Shown here piece by piece: positions 16,788 through 25,370 of a DNA stretch of 64,000 nucleotides (positions are counted from its first letter, which is position 1; every line of letters starts with the position of its first letter). Source of the stretch: Flavobacteriaceae bacterium (GTDB taxonomy: Bacteria > Bacteroidota > Bacteroidia > Flavobacteriales > Flavobacteriaceae). The position numbers and the translations under genes are program-made. The DNA lies in NCBI GenBank assembly GCA_947446635.1, contig CANFHF010000003.1, forward strand, positions 1 to 64,000, in the 5' to 3' direction. The notes beneath the pieces were generated by a model, which had not been told where the DNA came from, searched no databases, and saw only the letters and a list, made by a program, of their open reading frames with translations.

Positions 16788-18140
16788 ATGATAAATTTAA
16801 TAAAACACATTTTTATCTTTTTGGCAGCCCTAGGTTTGTTTTCAGCTTGTGTGAATGACACTTTTGACACTCCCGTTCAGGGAAACTGTGTGAGTCCAGA
16901 ATTAACAAAAACCAAAGAAGTTTCAGGCATTTACGGCGTTGCAACAAATATAACCGCAACATATCCCGCAGACGATATTATCGAGGCCTATGTGATTTCA
17001 AGTGACGAAGGGGGGAATTTCTATAAAAGCATGTATTTCCAAGCTGTTGATGGCACAAAAGGATTCAATCTTTCGGTGGATGAAGTCAATGCATATACCA
17101 AAAACTTGCAATCCGGAAAAAGAGTATTTTTAAAACTAAAAGGCTTGGCTTTTGCCAATCCAACAGCTAATGCAAAAGGATTAATTTTCGGGGCGCCACC
17201 CACGGAACAATATGCCGTTGATAGACTATCCGCTTTAACCTACAAAGATTATTTAATTCCTTCTTGCGATGTGGTTAGCGAGGACGCGATTGTTCATAAA
17301 ATTACTTTGGCCCAAGCCTCGAGCGACGACTATTTGAACACTTTGGTAGAAATAGATGATGTGCAATTCAAGACCGATTGCACTACATTCAGCAAGGCAG
17401 ATTTTGACACCAGTTTAAAAATCACAAACGGAATCACCACTTTGGATGTAAGAACGAGTAGATATGCCAATTTTGCAGGATTCGCTGTCCCTTCGGGAAG
17501 AGGTAAAATAAGAGGTGTATTAACCAAATACGGCTCTACTTATCAAATTATTCTGAGAACCGAAAGAGATGTTCATTTTACAAACCCAAGAGTGCAAACT
17601 GTTTCATTGCCCAAAGGAGGAACAAGCCTTCAATATTTGGGAGCTTTTACCGAAAATTTTGAAAGCTACGCCACTACAACAACGGGTGCCAGTTTTCCTA
17701 AATACATCAATGATGCCGCAATTGGGTATAAATATTGGGATGTGGCCACTTTTGGATCCAATAAATACCTTCAAATATCGGCTTACAATAATGGTTGTTC
17801 TAAGGCTTATTTTATTGTCCCTGTTGATATGACCACCGCGAGTGGCATGTCATTTAAATCAAAAGACGGCTACAATGATGGGAATCCGTTAAAAATTTAT
17901 TACTCCATTAACTATGTTCCTGGTGGCAATGTGAATCAAGCCACCCTAATAGATATTACCGCTAAATTTATACTGTCGACCGGAAATACCTCAGGATACG
18001 GATCGGAATTTATCAATAGCGGAATTTACCCTATTCCTAAAGATTTAACCGGAAATGGGTATTTCATTTTTGAATATGATGGCACAACCGGAATCACCAC
18101 AACCATGCAATTGGACGATATTATCGTGACCAATAAATAA
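16788..18140 (+). CDS. DUF5689 (OB-fold-like) lipoprotein
   Basis: The 450-residue protein has a lipoprotein signal with lipobox FSAC (C21). The DUF5689 region spans about 40-260 and includes the OB-fold-like part LVEIDDVQF, LDVRTSRYA and GRGKIRGVLTKYGSTYQI, similar to OB folds found in secreted bacterial nucleases. The C-terminal half (about 285-450, NFESYA to LQLDD-like end) looks like a choice-of-anchor/jelly-roll domain. It is probably an outer-membrane surface lipoprotein that captures substrate for the TonB receptor encoded 11 bp upstream, in the way SusD serves SusC. Nucleic-acid binding is inferred from the fold type and the divergent nuclease gene, not shown. Confidence 0.85.
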   Translation: MINLIKHIFIFLAALGLFSACVNDTFDTPVQGNCVSPELTKTKEVSGIYGVATNITATYPADDIIEAYVISSDEGGNFYKSMYFQAVDGTKGFNLSVDEVNAYTKNLQSGKRVFLKLKGLAFANPTANAKGLIFGAPPTEQYAVDRLSALTYKDYLIPSCDVVSEDAIVHKITLAQASSDDYLNTLVEIDDVQFKTDCTTFSKADFDTSLKITNGITTLDVRTSRYANFAGFAVPSGRGKIRGVLTKYGSTYQIILRTERDVHFTNPRVQTVSLPKGGTSLQYLGAFTENFESYATTTTGASFPKYINDAAIGYKYWDVATFGSNKYLQISAYNNGCSKAYFIVPVDMTTASGMSFKSKDGYNDGNPLKIYYSINYVPGGNVNQATLIDITAKFILSTGNTSGYGSEFINSGIYPIPKDLTGNGYFIFEYDGTTGITTTMQLDDIIVTNK

Positions 18141-18260
18141 AAGAGGCTTAACCCATGTATTTACCACATCAAAACAAGGGAATGTTTTTCAACTAAAATA
18201 GAATTTAAGTTACCCTACTTTTAAAAATGGCAACCTTGTTTTTTGTAAACTGCTATTGCT

Positions 18261-18268
18261 TATTTTTG
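18261..18268 (+). promoter_or_regulatory. Promoter -7 box of the LD-carboxypeptidase gene
   Basis: TATTTTTG is an exact -7 match 36 bases before the ATG at 18304. A TTG at 18236-18238 lies 22 bases upstream as a possible -33 element. Confidence 0.5.
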
Positions 18269-18303
18269 TTTTATAATACAACAACATTAAAGCCTCAATA
18301 CCA

Positions 18304-19200
18304 ATGAAAATTCCGCCTAGCTTACAAAAAGGAGATACGATAGCCATTTTGGCGACTGCCAGAAAAAACATTGACGACAATCTTAAACCTAGCATAGATT
18401 TGCTGCACAGTTGGGGATTGGAGGTCGTTATAGGAAAATCGATTGGGTTGGATAACAATCAATTGGCGGGAACGGATGCGCAGCGTGCCGAAGATTTTCA
18501 GGAACAACTTGACAATCCAAACATCAAAGCGATATGGTGTGTTCGCGGGGGGTATGGTACTGTCAGAATGATCGATTTATTGGACTTTGCCAAATTCAGG
18601 CAAAACCCAAAATGGATTATTGGCTTTAGCGATGTTACCGTAATGCACAGTTATTTAAACAAAATCAATATTGCTTCTATTCATGGTCTCATGCCGGTAA
18701 CGGTCGAAAAAGCAAGTCCTGAATCTATCGAAAGTTTGCGAAAAGCGCTTTTTGGCGAAAGCCTAAAATATGAAATTCCTTATGATGAAGCAAATCGATT
18801 AGGAACTGCCAAGGGCGAAATCATAGGGGGAAATTTATCCATTTTGTATAGCCTAATGGGTTCGAATGCACAAATCGATTGCAAAGGGAAAATCCTTTTC
18901 ATGGAAGATCTAGATGAATATTTATACCATATCGACCGCATGATGATGGCTTTGAAACGCTGTGGATGTTTTGAAAATTTGAATGGTTTGATTGTTGGTA
19001 GTATGACTAAAATGAAAGACAATGATATTCCTTGGGGGAAAAATGCGAACCAAATTATCGAAGATGTTACCAAAGCGTATTCATTTCCGATTCTTTATAA
19101 TTTTCCTGCAGGACATATCCAAAATAATAGTCCCTTAATTTTTGGAAAACAAGTTTCTTTAGAAGTAGGATTAAAAACTTCAAAACTGACGTTTGAATAA
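18304..19200 (+). CDS. Muramoyltetrapeptide (LD-) carboxypeptidase, peptidase family S66
   Basis: The 298-residue protein matches the LdcA family over its whole length. The expected Ser-Glu-His triad is visible: S109 in GFSDVT, E201 in FMEDLDEY and H271 in PAGHIQNN; RGGYG at 81-85 is also a family mark. The enzyme removes the terminal D-alanine from the L,D-linked tetrapeptide during cytoplasmic recycling of peptidoglycan. No signal peptide is present, in keeping with that role. It has its own promoter and is followed by yraN after 162 bp of AT-rich sequence without other features. Confidence 0.93.
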   Translation: MKIPPSLQKGDTIAILATARKNIDDNLKPSIDLLHSWGLEVVIGKSIGLDNNQLAGTDAQRAEDFQEQLDNPNIKAIWCVRGGYGTVRMIDLLDFAKFRQNPKWIIGFSDVTVMHSYLNKINIASIHGLMPVTVEKASPESIESLRKALFGESLKYEIPYDEANRLGTAKGEIIGGNLSILYSLMGSNAQIDCKGKILFMEDLDEYLYHIDRMMMALKRCGCFENLNGLIVGSMTKMKDNDIPWGKNANQIIEDVTKAYSFPILYNFPAGHIQNNSPLIFGKQVSLEVGLKTSKLTFE

Positions 19201-19362
19201 TTTTTTACCACAAAAAAGCAAAAACACAAATTTTAATTAATGCCGCCTTTAGATAATGTTCAACAACTTATTTTCTTAATTTCATTGCGCCTTTGTTGCT
19301 TATTTTTATTTACAAACGCCAAATCTTCAATCTAAAATCGTTAATCTTCATTCAAAAATTAA

Positions 19363-19722
19363 ATGGCCGATCACAATGAATTAGGAAAACTAGGAGAAGA
19401 ATTAGCTGTTGAATTTCTTCGGAAGAATGGGTATGAAATCTTGGAAACCAATTGGACATTCCAAAAAGCCGAAATCGACATTATCGCCCAAAAAGAGACC
19501 ATACTTGCGGTGGTTGAAGTAAAAACGCGTTCGTCGCTGGAATTTGGCTTACCGCAAGATTTTGTAAAACCCAAGAAAATCCAACTTTTAGTCAAAGCCA
19601 TAAACGAATACGTAGTTTCTAAAGATTTAGACTTTGAAGTCCGTTTTGATATTATTGCTGTCCATAAAGAAGGTAACTCATTTGCAATTGAACATCTTAA
19701 GGATGCTTTTTATCATTTTTAA
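19363..19722 (+). CDS. YraN family protein (UPF0102)
   Basis: The 119-residue protein covers the whole UPF0102 family: LGKLGEELAVEFLRKNGYEI at the start, then the nuclease-like core with E-I-D-II and VEVKTRSS. The fold is related to Holliday-junction resolvases and restriction endonucleases (D-ExK arrangement), but no activity is established for the family. It is cytoplasmic. It has its own small transcription unit between the LD-carboxypeptidase and ACT-like genes. Confidence 0.92.
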   Translation: MADHNELGKLGEELAVEFLRKNGYEILETNWTFQKAEIDIIAQKETILAVVEVKTRSSLEFGLPQDFVKPKKIQLLVKAINEYVVSKDLDFEVRFDIIAVHKEGNSFAIEHLKDAFYHF

Positions 19723-19741
19723 CAAAAATAATAATGTTATA

Positions 19742-19773
19742 TTTGTAACAAATTGTTTTTTTATTTATTTTTG
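19742..19773 (+). promoter_or_regulatory. Promoter of the ACT-like gene
   Basis: A -33 TTTG at 19742-19745 and an exact -7 TATTTTTG at 19766-19773 are 20 bases apart. Transcription would start near 19780, leaving a leader of about 78 bases before the ATG at 19858. A second exact -7 box, TATATTTG, overlaps at 19738-19745. Confidence 0.72.
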
Positions 19774-19788
19774 CCTCAGTTTTGTCTG

Positions 19789-19845
19789 ATGACCATGACT
19801 TATCACTTACAAAAAAGCTTAAACAAGAAGTCGCTTCTTAAATAA
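19789..19845 (+). other. Possible leader peptide ORF (18 codons)
   Basis: ATG at 19789 opens an 18-codon frame ending in TAA at 19845, within the predicted leader of the ACT-like gene and in frame with it. The peptide is rich in Lys and Leu (KSLNKKSLLK). Its 3' part forms the hairpin AAGAAG-TCG-CTTCTT at 19825-19839. This resembles an attenuator layout, but no T tract follows. It could be chance. Confidence 0.25.
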
Positions 19846-19857
19846 TTTCCTGAAAAA

Positions 19858-20514
19858 ATGAAAACAGTTTCCTCAATCGTAGAAAATTACATCAAAACAA
19901 AGCCTTTTTTGTTAAATGCATTGTCACTTGGAATAATCAATTTGACGTCCTTGTCTAGGAATATTATGGTCGAATTGGAAAGTGATTTTGGTAAAGAAGT
20001 CAAACAAGGGGCCGTTGTCATGGCGCTTAAACGACTGACTGAAGAGCTGGATTTCAGACTCAACCACAAAATTAATAAAGTAATAAAAAATATTGGTGAA
20101 ATTACCGTTCGTTCGGCGTTGACGGATTACACCTTTGCGGCTTCGGATACTGTTTTGAACAAACAAGCCGAATTAATTACGGATATCAACACTTTTTCGG
20201 ACATTTTTTACACTTCGTCACGTGGCGTAAATGAAACCAATATTGTGGTAAGCAACAGTGTTAATCATCTTGTTGACAAACATTTTGCCAATGAAAAATT
20301 GATTCAAAAACTTGAAAATCTGGCATCGATTACCGTAAAATTACCCAAAGAAAATATCGTTGTTCCTGGAATTTATTACTTCATTTTCCAGCGCTTGGCT
20401 TGGGAAGGAATCATCATCAACGAAGTGATTTCGACCTCAAACGAATTCACCATTTTGGTAAGCGAAAAGGAAGTGGATGTAGCTTTTAAAGTGATTAAGG
20501 ATTTGAAGAATTAG
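19858..20514 (+). CDS. ACT-like domain protein related to aspartate kinase regulatory region
   Basis: The 218-residue protein has no kinase catalytic domain. Its C-terminal 90 residues (IVVSNSVNH to FKVIKDLKN) follow the ACT pattern seen in aspartokinase regulatory regions, with two beta-alpha-beta halves (ASITVKLP, VPGIYYFIFQRLAWEGIIINEV). The N-terminal 100 residues are helical, with an LTSLSRNI segment reminiscent of a helix-turn-helix, but I do not recognise a domain. Related flavobacterial proteins are often loosely named aspartate kinase; the name is not justified by this sequence. A role as an amino-acid sensor is an inference. It has a strong promoter and a leader with a short ORF. 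Confidence 0.7.
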   Translation: MKTVSSIVENYIKTKPFLLNALSLGIINLTSLSRNIMVELESDFGKEVKQGAVVMALKRLTEELDFRLNHKINKVIKNIGEITVRSALTDYTFAASDTVLNKQAELITDINTFSDIFYTSSRGVNETNIVVSNSVNHLVDKHFANEKLIQKLENLASITVKLPKENIVVPGIYYFIFQRLAWEGIIINEVISTSNEFTILVSEKEVDVAFKVIKDLKN

Positions 20515-20528
20515 AGATTAGCGTTCTA

Positions 20529-20819
20529 CTATTTCGATTTTTGTTTAGTTCCTTTAAAGTTAATTATTTCAATATTTTCTTTTTTATAATTTACGCTGTA
20601 AATTAAGTAGTTATTTTTATCCACTAGAGCTTTATGAAGATTTTTGGATGTTTCAGATTTAGGGTATAATTCAGGAAAAAGACTAATCTGATTGGTAACT
20701 TGAATGATATTTTCTTCCAATTGCAAAATTTCTCTGAAAGTCCATTCCACTTCTAAATATTCAATAACTATTGCCAGACCTTTGGCAGCTTGTGGAGTCC
20801 ATTTGATTTTTAATGCCAT
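20529..20819 (-). CDS. RelE/ParE-family toxin
   Basis: The 96-residue protein fits the ParE/RelE superfamily: IKWTPQAAKGLAIVIEYLE at the start, the middle ISLFPELYPKS, and LVDKNNYLIYSVNYKKENIEIINFKGT at the end, where the conserved basic and aromatic residues lie. Family members inhibit gyrase or cut mRNA on the ribosome; which applies is not visible. The start codon overlaps the end of the upstream antitoxin gene by 10 bp, so the two are translationally coupled. Confidence 0.85.
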   Translation of the reverse strand: MALKIKWTPQAAKGLAIVIEYLEVEWTFREILQLEENIIQVTNQISLFPELYPKSETSKNLHKALVDKNNYLIYSVNYKKENIEIINFKGTKQKSK

Positions 20820-21034
20820 TTGGCAAATTTATTCAATACCGTTTCGTGATTTATAAATTCGTCGTTTTCTGCTTGTTTTAAACCGATTTCAATTTCTAGC
20901 TTTTCTTCTGGACTCAAATCAGCAAACCAATCTTTTTTACTAGTTTTTAAAATAATTTCTAGTTTTTCCAACAAACTTTCGTCAATCGTAGTCAACTCTT
21001 GAATAAAATTATATTTTCTGGCAGCTAAATTCAT
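20810..21034 (-). CDS. Putative antitoxin partner of the ParE-like toxin
   Basis: The 74-residue acidic protein (MNLAARKYNFIQEL start) precedes and overlaps the toxin gene, the standard antitoxin position. It is predicted mostly helical with LEKLEIILKTSKKDW and SPEEKLEIEIGLKQAE segments, similar to small antitoxins paired with ParE/RelE toxins in Bacteroidota. A TTG in frame at 21058 would add eight residues, but that codon lies within a promoter -7 box (21056-21063), so ATG 21034 is chosen. No DNA-binding domain is clearly recognised. Confidence 0.72.
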   Translation of the reverse strand: MNLAARKYNFIQELTTIDESLLEKLEIILKTSKKDWFADLSPEEKLEIEIGLKQAENDEFINHETVLNKFAKWH

Positions 21035-21055
21035 AATCTGTTTGTATTTGAGTAA

Positions 21056-21063
21056 CAAATGTA
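21056..21063 (-). promoter_or_regulatory. Promoter -7 box of the first toxin-antitoxin pair
   Basis: TACATTTG on the minus strand is an exact -7 box, 21 bases before the ATG at 21034. A TTTG on the minus strand at 21088-21091 is a candidate -33 element, with a long 24-base spacing. Confidence 0.5.
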
Positions 21064-21254
21064 TCTATTTTGATTGTGTTTTAAAAACAAATCCTAAAAT
21101 TTAACTAACCGTTTCATTTTCAATGATTAAAAAATGTATAAGATCGATTTTCCGTCCATTTTTTAATCTAAAGGGAACACTAGTAACTGCTAACAAATAT
21201 TCAATTTGTTGAAAATTTGAATAGTTTATACGTAACGTTTATTATACCCAAATG

Positions 21255-24200
21255 TTACGATTTTCCACCCAACAGCTCCATCAATTCCAAAGCTCTCCTT
21301 GTCGTTTTCACATTCTCAAAAGTCAGCAAAAGACGTAGTCCAGCCGGCGTTTGTTTTTCTTTCATCACACAAATAGCGCTGTTTTTTTGGACAAACTGAA
21401 TCACTTGATGAAAGCGTTTGCTAGTATAAAAATCCGAGTTTTGATCAGAAACAAAATAGCCAATCATCTTGCCTTTTTTCATCACTAATTTTTCAATTCC
21501 CACTCGGGTAGCAATCCATTTGATGCGAATGCTATTCATCAAAGCATTAGCTCGTGGCGGCATCGGGCCAAAACGGTCAATCAATTTATTCTGGAAAACA
21601 ACCAATTCTTCTTCGTTTTTCACCGCGCCCAGTTCGTTATACAAACTCAAACGCTCCGAAACATTGTTGATGTATTCGTCCGAAAACAACAACTCAAAAT
21701 CGGTGTCGATTTGCAGTTCTTTTACGTATTCTTTTTCCGCTCCGCTATCCTCGTTTTCATACAAATCCTTGAATTCGTTTTCCTTCAATTCATCAATGGC
21801 TTCATTCATTATTTTTTGATAGGTGTCAAAACCAATTTCGTTGATGAAACCAGATTGTTCTCCTCCCAATAAATCTCCGGCACCTCGAATTTCCAAATCC
21901 TTCATCGCAATATTGAAACCGCTTCCCAATTCAGAGAATTGTTCCAAGGCTTGAATTCGTTTTCTGGCGTCATCCGTCATCGCAGAATAGGGAGGACAAA
22001 TAAAATAACAAAAGGCTTTCTTGTTGCTTCGTCCCACGCGACCCCGCATTTGGTGCAAATCGGAAAGTCCAAAATTATTGGCATTATTGATGAAAATCGT
22101 ATTCGCATTGGGAACATCCAGACCGCTTTCGATTATGGTGGTGGCCACCAAAACATCGAATTCACCGTTCATAAAAGCCAACATTAATTCTTCGAGTTTG
22201 CTGCCTTCCATCTGGCCGTGACCAATTCCCACTCGGGCATCGGGAACCAATCGCTGAATCATTCCGGCAACTTCTTTGATGTTTTCGATTCGATTATTGA
22301 CAAAGAAAACCTGTCCGTTACGCTGAATTTCATACGAAATCGCATCCCGAATCAACTCTTCACTAAAACCAACCACGTTCGTTTCGATGGGATACCGATT
22401 GGGCGGAGGTGTTGTAATAACGGATAAATCGCGTGCCGCCATCAACGAAAACTGCAAAGTTCTCGGGATGGGCGTTGCTGTTAATGTCAAGGTATCGACA
22501 TTGGCAGCTATCGTTTTGAGTTTATCTTTCACGTTGACCCCAAATTTTTGTTCCTCGTCCACAATCAACAATCCAAGATCTTTGAAAACTACATTTTTGT
22601 TGACCAATTGGTGTGTGCCAATGACGATGTCGAGTTTGCCTTCGGCTAATTGTTTAAGAGTTTCCGCTTTTTGTTTGGCAGTCCTAAAACGGTTCAAATA
22701 CCCCACAGAAACTGGCATTTCTTTCAACCTTTCAGTGAAAGTGCGGTAATGCTGGTACGCTAAAATCGTGGTAGGAACCAAAACGGCCACTTGTTTGCTG
22801 TTATCCACCGCCTTGAAAGCGGCTCGAATCGCGACTTCGGTTTTTCCGAAACCCACGTCGCCACAAACTAAGCGATCCATCGGACGGTCACTTTCCATAT
22901 CGGCTTTGACTTCGGCAGTCGATTTGGTTTGGTCGGGCGTATCTTCGTAAATGAAGGAACTTTCCAATTCGTTTTGCAAATAGCTATCGGGCGCAAAACG
23001 GAATCCTTTTTCCAATTTTCTTTTGGCGTACAATTGGATCAAATTGAACGCAATGTGTTTGACGCGCGCCTTGGTTTTTTGCTTCAGAATCTTCCAGGCA
23101 TTCGATCCTAATTTATAAATTTTGGGCGGCGTCCCATCTTTTCCATTGTATTTCGAAATCTTGTACAGCGAATGAATGCTCACATAAACGATGTCATTGT
23201 CGGCATAAACCAGTTTTATTGCTTCTTGGGTTTTGCCTTCCACCTGAATTTTTTGCAAGCCGCCAAATCGCCCTATTCCGTGATCGATGTGCGTCACATA
23301 ATCGCCAACGGACAAAGTGGTCAATTCTTTTAAAGTGATATTTTGCTTCTTCGAAACGTTACTTTTGATGCTGAATTTGTGATACCGCTCAAAAATTTGG
23401 TGATCCGTATAACAAGCAATTTGGTTTTCCTCGTCGATAAAACCTTGATATAACGGTAACACAATCGTGTTGTATTGCTTTCTGATATTCTCGGAATTGG
23501 CTTCGTCCAAAGTCTGAAAAATATCGTGAAATCTTTTGGCTTGGGCATCATTCGAACAAAACAAATAATTTTTGTAACCGTTAAAATGGTTCTCATTCAA
23601 ATTATTCAACAACAAATCGAATTGTTTATTGAAAGAAGGCTGCGGTTTGATGTGAAAATCAAAAGAGATTTTAGTTTTATAAATGGGCTTTGAACTCAAT
23701 TCCACAATCGAAAAATCGAGGCTTTTCTTGATGAATTCTGCCTGATTCAAGAACAATTGTTCGGGTGCAACGTGATTTACGGTTGCATTCAGGTTTTCGA
23801 AAATGTCAGTGGCTTTTGCGTAAAGTTTATCCAATTTAGAGAAAAGCAAATCGGTATTCTGGATAAATAGAATCGTTTGGTTGTTAATGTATTCCAAGAA
23901 ACTCTCCCGATTTTCCTGAAAAAACTTGTTCTCGACGTTGGGGATTATTGTGATTTTTTTTTGCTTTTCAATGGACAATTGCGTTTCCACATCAAAGCTT
24001 CGGATGCTGTCGACTTCGTTGCCAAAAAACTCAATTCGGTAGGGATTATCATTCGAAAAAGAGAACACGTCGACAATTCCGCCACGAACCGAAAATTCGC
24101 CGGGTTCGGTAATAAAATCAACTCTTTTGAATTCGTATTCAAACAGCACTTCGTTGATAAAATCGATGGAAACTTTGTCGCCAACGGACACTTTCAAGGT

Positions 24201-24653
24201 GTTTTTATCCAATTCTTTTCGGGTGACCACTTTTTCGAAAAGTGCTTCGGGATAGCTGACAATAATGGCGGGTTTCTTGCGGGAATTGATGCGGTTCAAC
24301 ACTTCGGCGCGAAGCAAAACATTGGCATTATCGGTATCTTCAATTTGGTACGGGCGACGGTAGGAACCAGGATAAAAAAGCACGTCCTGTTCGCCAATCA
24401 TTTGCTCTAAATCGTTCAAATAATAGGCTGCCTCTTCTTTATCGTTTAGGATAAGCAAAAAAGGTTTAGCTGCACTCTGTTCGGCTACGCCTCGGGTTTC
24501 GGTTTTTTTAAAAAGGGATTGCACGACAAACGAAAGTGAGGACCCTATCAATCCGTTGAGGTGTATTTTTTGTTCGGGTTGTTGTAAACTGGCGACAATT
24601 TGCTTGACTTTGGGCGAATTATCGTAAATAGTATATAAAGCTGTTTTACTCAA
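21255..24653 (-). CDS. mfd: Transcription-repair coupling factor Mfd
   Basis: The 1132-residue protein has the full Mfd order: N-terminal UvrB-like modules, an RNA polymerase interaction domain (from about 470, VGDYVTHIDHGIGRFGG), a helicase core with Walker A GDVGFGKT near 595, DEEQ box, TATPIPRT and QMRGRVGRS, and the C-terminal TRCF domain. It removes stalled RNA polymerase and recruits UvrA. Residues 51-64 (TETRGVAEQSAAKP) look like an insert between the strands SLF and FLLILND that are adjacent in relatives I know; the matching DNA (24462-24503) is more GC-rich than its surroundings. The start overlaps the upstream lipoprotein gene by 8 bp, implying coupled translation. Confidence 0.96.
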   Translation of the reverse strand: MSKTALYTIYDNSPKVKQIVASLQQPEQKIHLNGLIGSSLSFVVQSLFKKTETRGVAEQSAAKPFLLILNDKEEAAYYLNDLEQMIGEQDVLFYPGSYRRPYQIEDTDNANVLLRAEVLNRINSRKKPAIIVSYPEALFEKVVTRKELDKNTLKVSVGDKVSIDFINEVLFEYEFKRVDFITEPGEFSVRGGIVDVFSFSNDNPYRIEFFGNEVDSIRSFDVETQLSIEKQKKITIIPNVENKFFQENRESFLEYINNQTILFIQNTDLLFSKLDKLYAKATDIFENLNATVNHVAPEQLFLNQAEFIKKSLDFSIVELSSKPIYKTKISFDFHIKPQPSFNKQFDLLLNNLNENHFNGYKNYLFCSNDAQAKRFHDIFQTLDEANSENIRKQYNTIVLPLYQGFIDEENQIACYTDHQIFERYHKFSIKSNVSKKQNITLKELTTLSVGDYVTHIDHGIGRFGGLQKIQVEGKTQEAIKLVYADNDIVYVSIHSLYKISKYNGKDGTPPKIYKLGSNAWKILKQKTKARVKHIAFNLIQLYAKRKLEKGFRFAPDSYLQNELESSFIYEDTPDQTKSTAEVKADMESDRPMDRLVCGDVGFGKTEVAIRAAFKAVDNSKQVAVLVPTTILAYQHYRTFTERLKEMPVSVGYLNRFRTAKQKAETLKQLAEGKLDIVIGTHQLVNKNVVFKDLGLLIVDEEQKFGVNVKDKLKTIAANVDTLTLTATPIPRTLQFSLMAARDLSVITTPPPNRYPIETNVVGFSEELIRDAISYEIQRNGQVFFVNNRIENIKEVAGMIQRLVPDARVGIGHGQMEGSKLEELMLAFMNGEFDVLVATTIIESGLDVPNANTIFINNANNFGLSDLHQMRGRVGRSNKKAFCYFICPPYSAMTDDARKRIQALEQFSELGSGFNIAMKDLEIRGAGDLLGGEQSGFINEIGFDTYQKIMNEAIDELKENEFKDLYENEDSGAEKEYVKELQIDTDFELLFSDEYINNVSERLSLYNELGAVKNEEELVVFQNKLIDRFGPMPPRANALMNSIRIKWIATRVGIEKLVMKKGKMIGYFVSDQNSDFYTSKRFHQVIQFVQKNSAICVMKEKQTPAGLRLLLTFENVKTTRRALELMELLGGKS

Positions 24654-25248
24654 TTCGAGGAAGATTTGGGTCGGGTTTTTCGTTTGGAATGGCTCTTGTG
24701 GTATCTAGCATTTTTATCAAATCGGACTCGCCTTCTTCAAGAGGAATTTTACTTTTTTGAACAATCTTATCCATTTGATTCTGCAAGGAAGCCAATTCGG
24801 TATTAATTTCAGCAATAAAAATCAGGACTTTTTGGTCTGGAATAGTGTCCAAATGGAGGTATAAATCCAGCATTCTCAACTTAGACAGCAAGGCGGCTAT
24901 TCTGCTTTTTATGGGTGGTGTGTTGAATGCAATGGGAATGTTGTCATTTAACGCCGCCGCTTTCTTAGAAAGTTCAGTCGATTTTTTTTGGAAAGCGCCG
25001 ATAGTCTTCTTGGGTTTTTGATTTAATTCGTCCAAAAACAAACGCCACTCGTTCCATGAAAAGGTACTGGCTTGGGAGGTTGCATTGAGGGGATTGGCAT
25101 TAAAAACCCAGCCTTTATTGATGTTCTCAAAAATGATTTCCTTTTTTTGGATGTTTTTTTCGTTCTCGGCTTGACGGTTTTGTGTTTCGTTTTTACATGA
25201 ATACAGGACAAAAAACAGAAAAAGGAAATAGGGTATTTTAAGTTTCAT
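24646..25248 (-). CDS. Small lipoprotein of unknown function, upstream of mfd
   Basis: The 200-residue protein starts at ATG 25248 with a lipoprotein signal (lipobox LYSC, C18), followed by a charged linker and an alpha-helical domain with probable coiled-coil segments (about 70-170, KKSTELSKKAAAL and LASLQNQMDKIVQKS). I do not recognise the family. An in-frame ATG upstream at 25290 would put 14 extra residues before the signal and lies inside the promoter region, so it is rejected. Its stop overlaps the mfd start by 8 bp, which suggests a shared message rather than a shared function. Confidence 0.78.
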   Translation of the reverse strand: MKLKIPYFLFLFFVLYSCKNETQNRQAENEKNIQKKEIIFENINKGWVFNANPLNATSQASTFSWNEWRLFLDELNQKPKKTIGAFQKKSTELSKKAAALNDNIPIAFNTPPIKSRIAALLSKLRMLDLYLHLDTIPDQKVLIFIAEINTELASLQNQMDKIVQKSKIPLEEGESDLIKMLDTTRAIPNEKPDPNLPRIE

Positions 25249-25266
25249 CTTAATTGCATTAAGGCG

Positions 25267-25297
25267 CAAAGTTACGAAGTAAATTGACAATTACGAA
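25267..25297 (-). promoter_or_regulatory. Promoter of the lipoprotein-mfd unit
   Basis: On the minus strand an exact -7 box TAACTTTG (25267-25274) lies 19 bases after TTCG (25294-25297), a one-mismatch -33 element. The start of transcription would be about 13-15 bases before ATG 25248. Confidence 0.65.
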
Positions 25298-25370
25298 TCC
25301 GAACATTAGAATAAGAATGGCCGAGCGATCGAGGGGTTATTTCTGCTCACGACAGCTGAATGCGAGTTTT

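Noticed and set aside
14011..18140. SusC/SusD glycan-utilisation locus
   Set aside because: The receptor has the N-terminal regulatory-like domain, but the partner lipoprotein is DUF5689, not SusD, and no glycoside hydrolase or lyase is nearby.
18171..18242. AAAACAAGG / CCTTGTTTT inverted pair considered as terminator after the DUF5689 gene
   Set aside because: The arms are only nine bases and 54 bases apart, so a stable hairpin is unlikely.
19858..20514. Aspartate kinase annotation
   Set aside because: No amino-acid kinase catalytic domain or substrate motifs are present; only an ACT-like region is visible.
21231..21259. CGTAACGTTT / AAATGTTACG stem at the mfd stop considered as a terminator
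   Set aside because: The stem is fair, but no T tract follows on the minus strand.
23877..24410. 177-codon open frame on the plus strand opposite mfd
   Set aside because: It lies wholly inside the well-matched mfd gene, has no recognisable domain, and several similar open frames lie opposite the same gene, so it is an antisense shadow.
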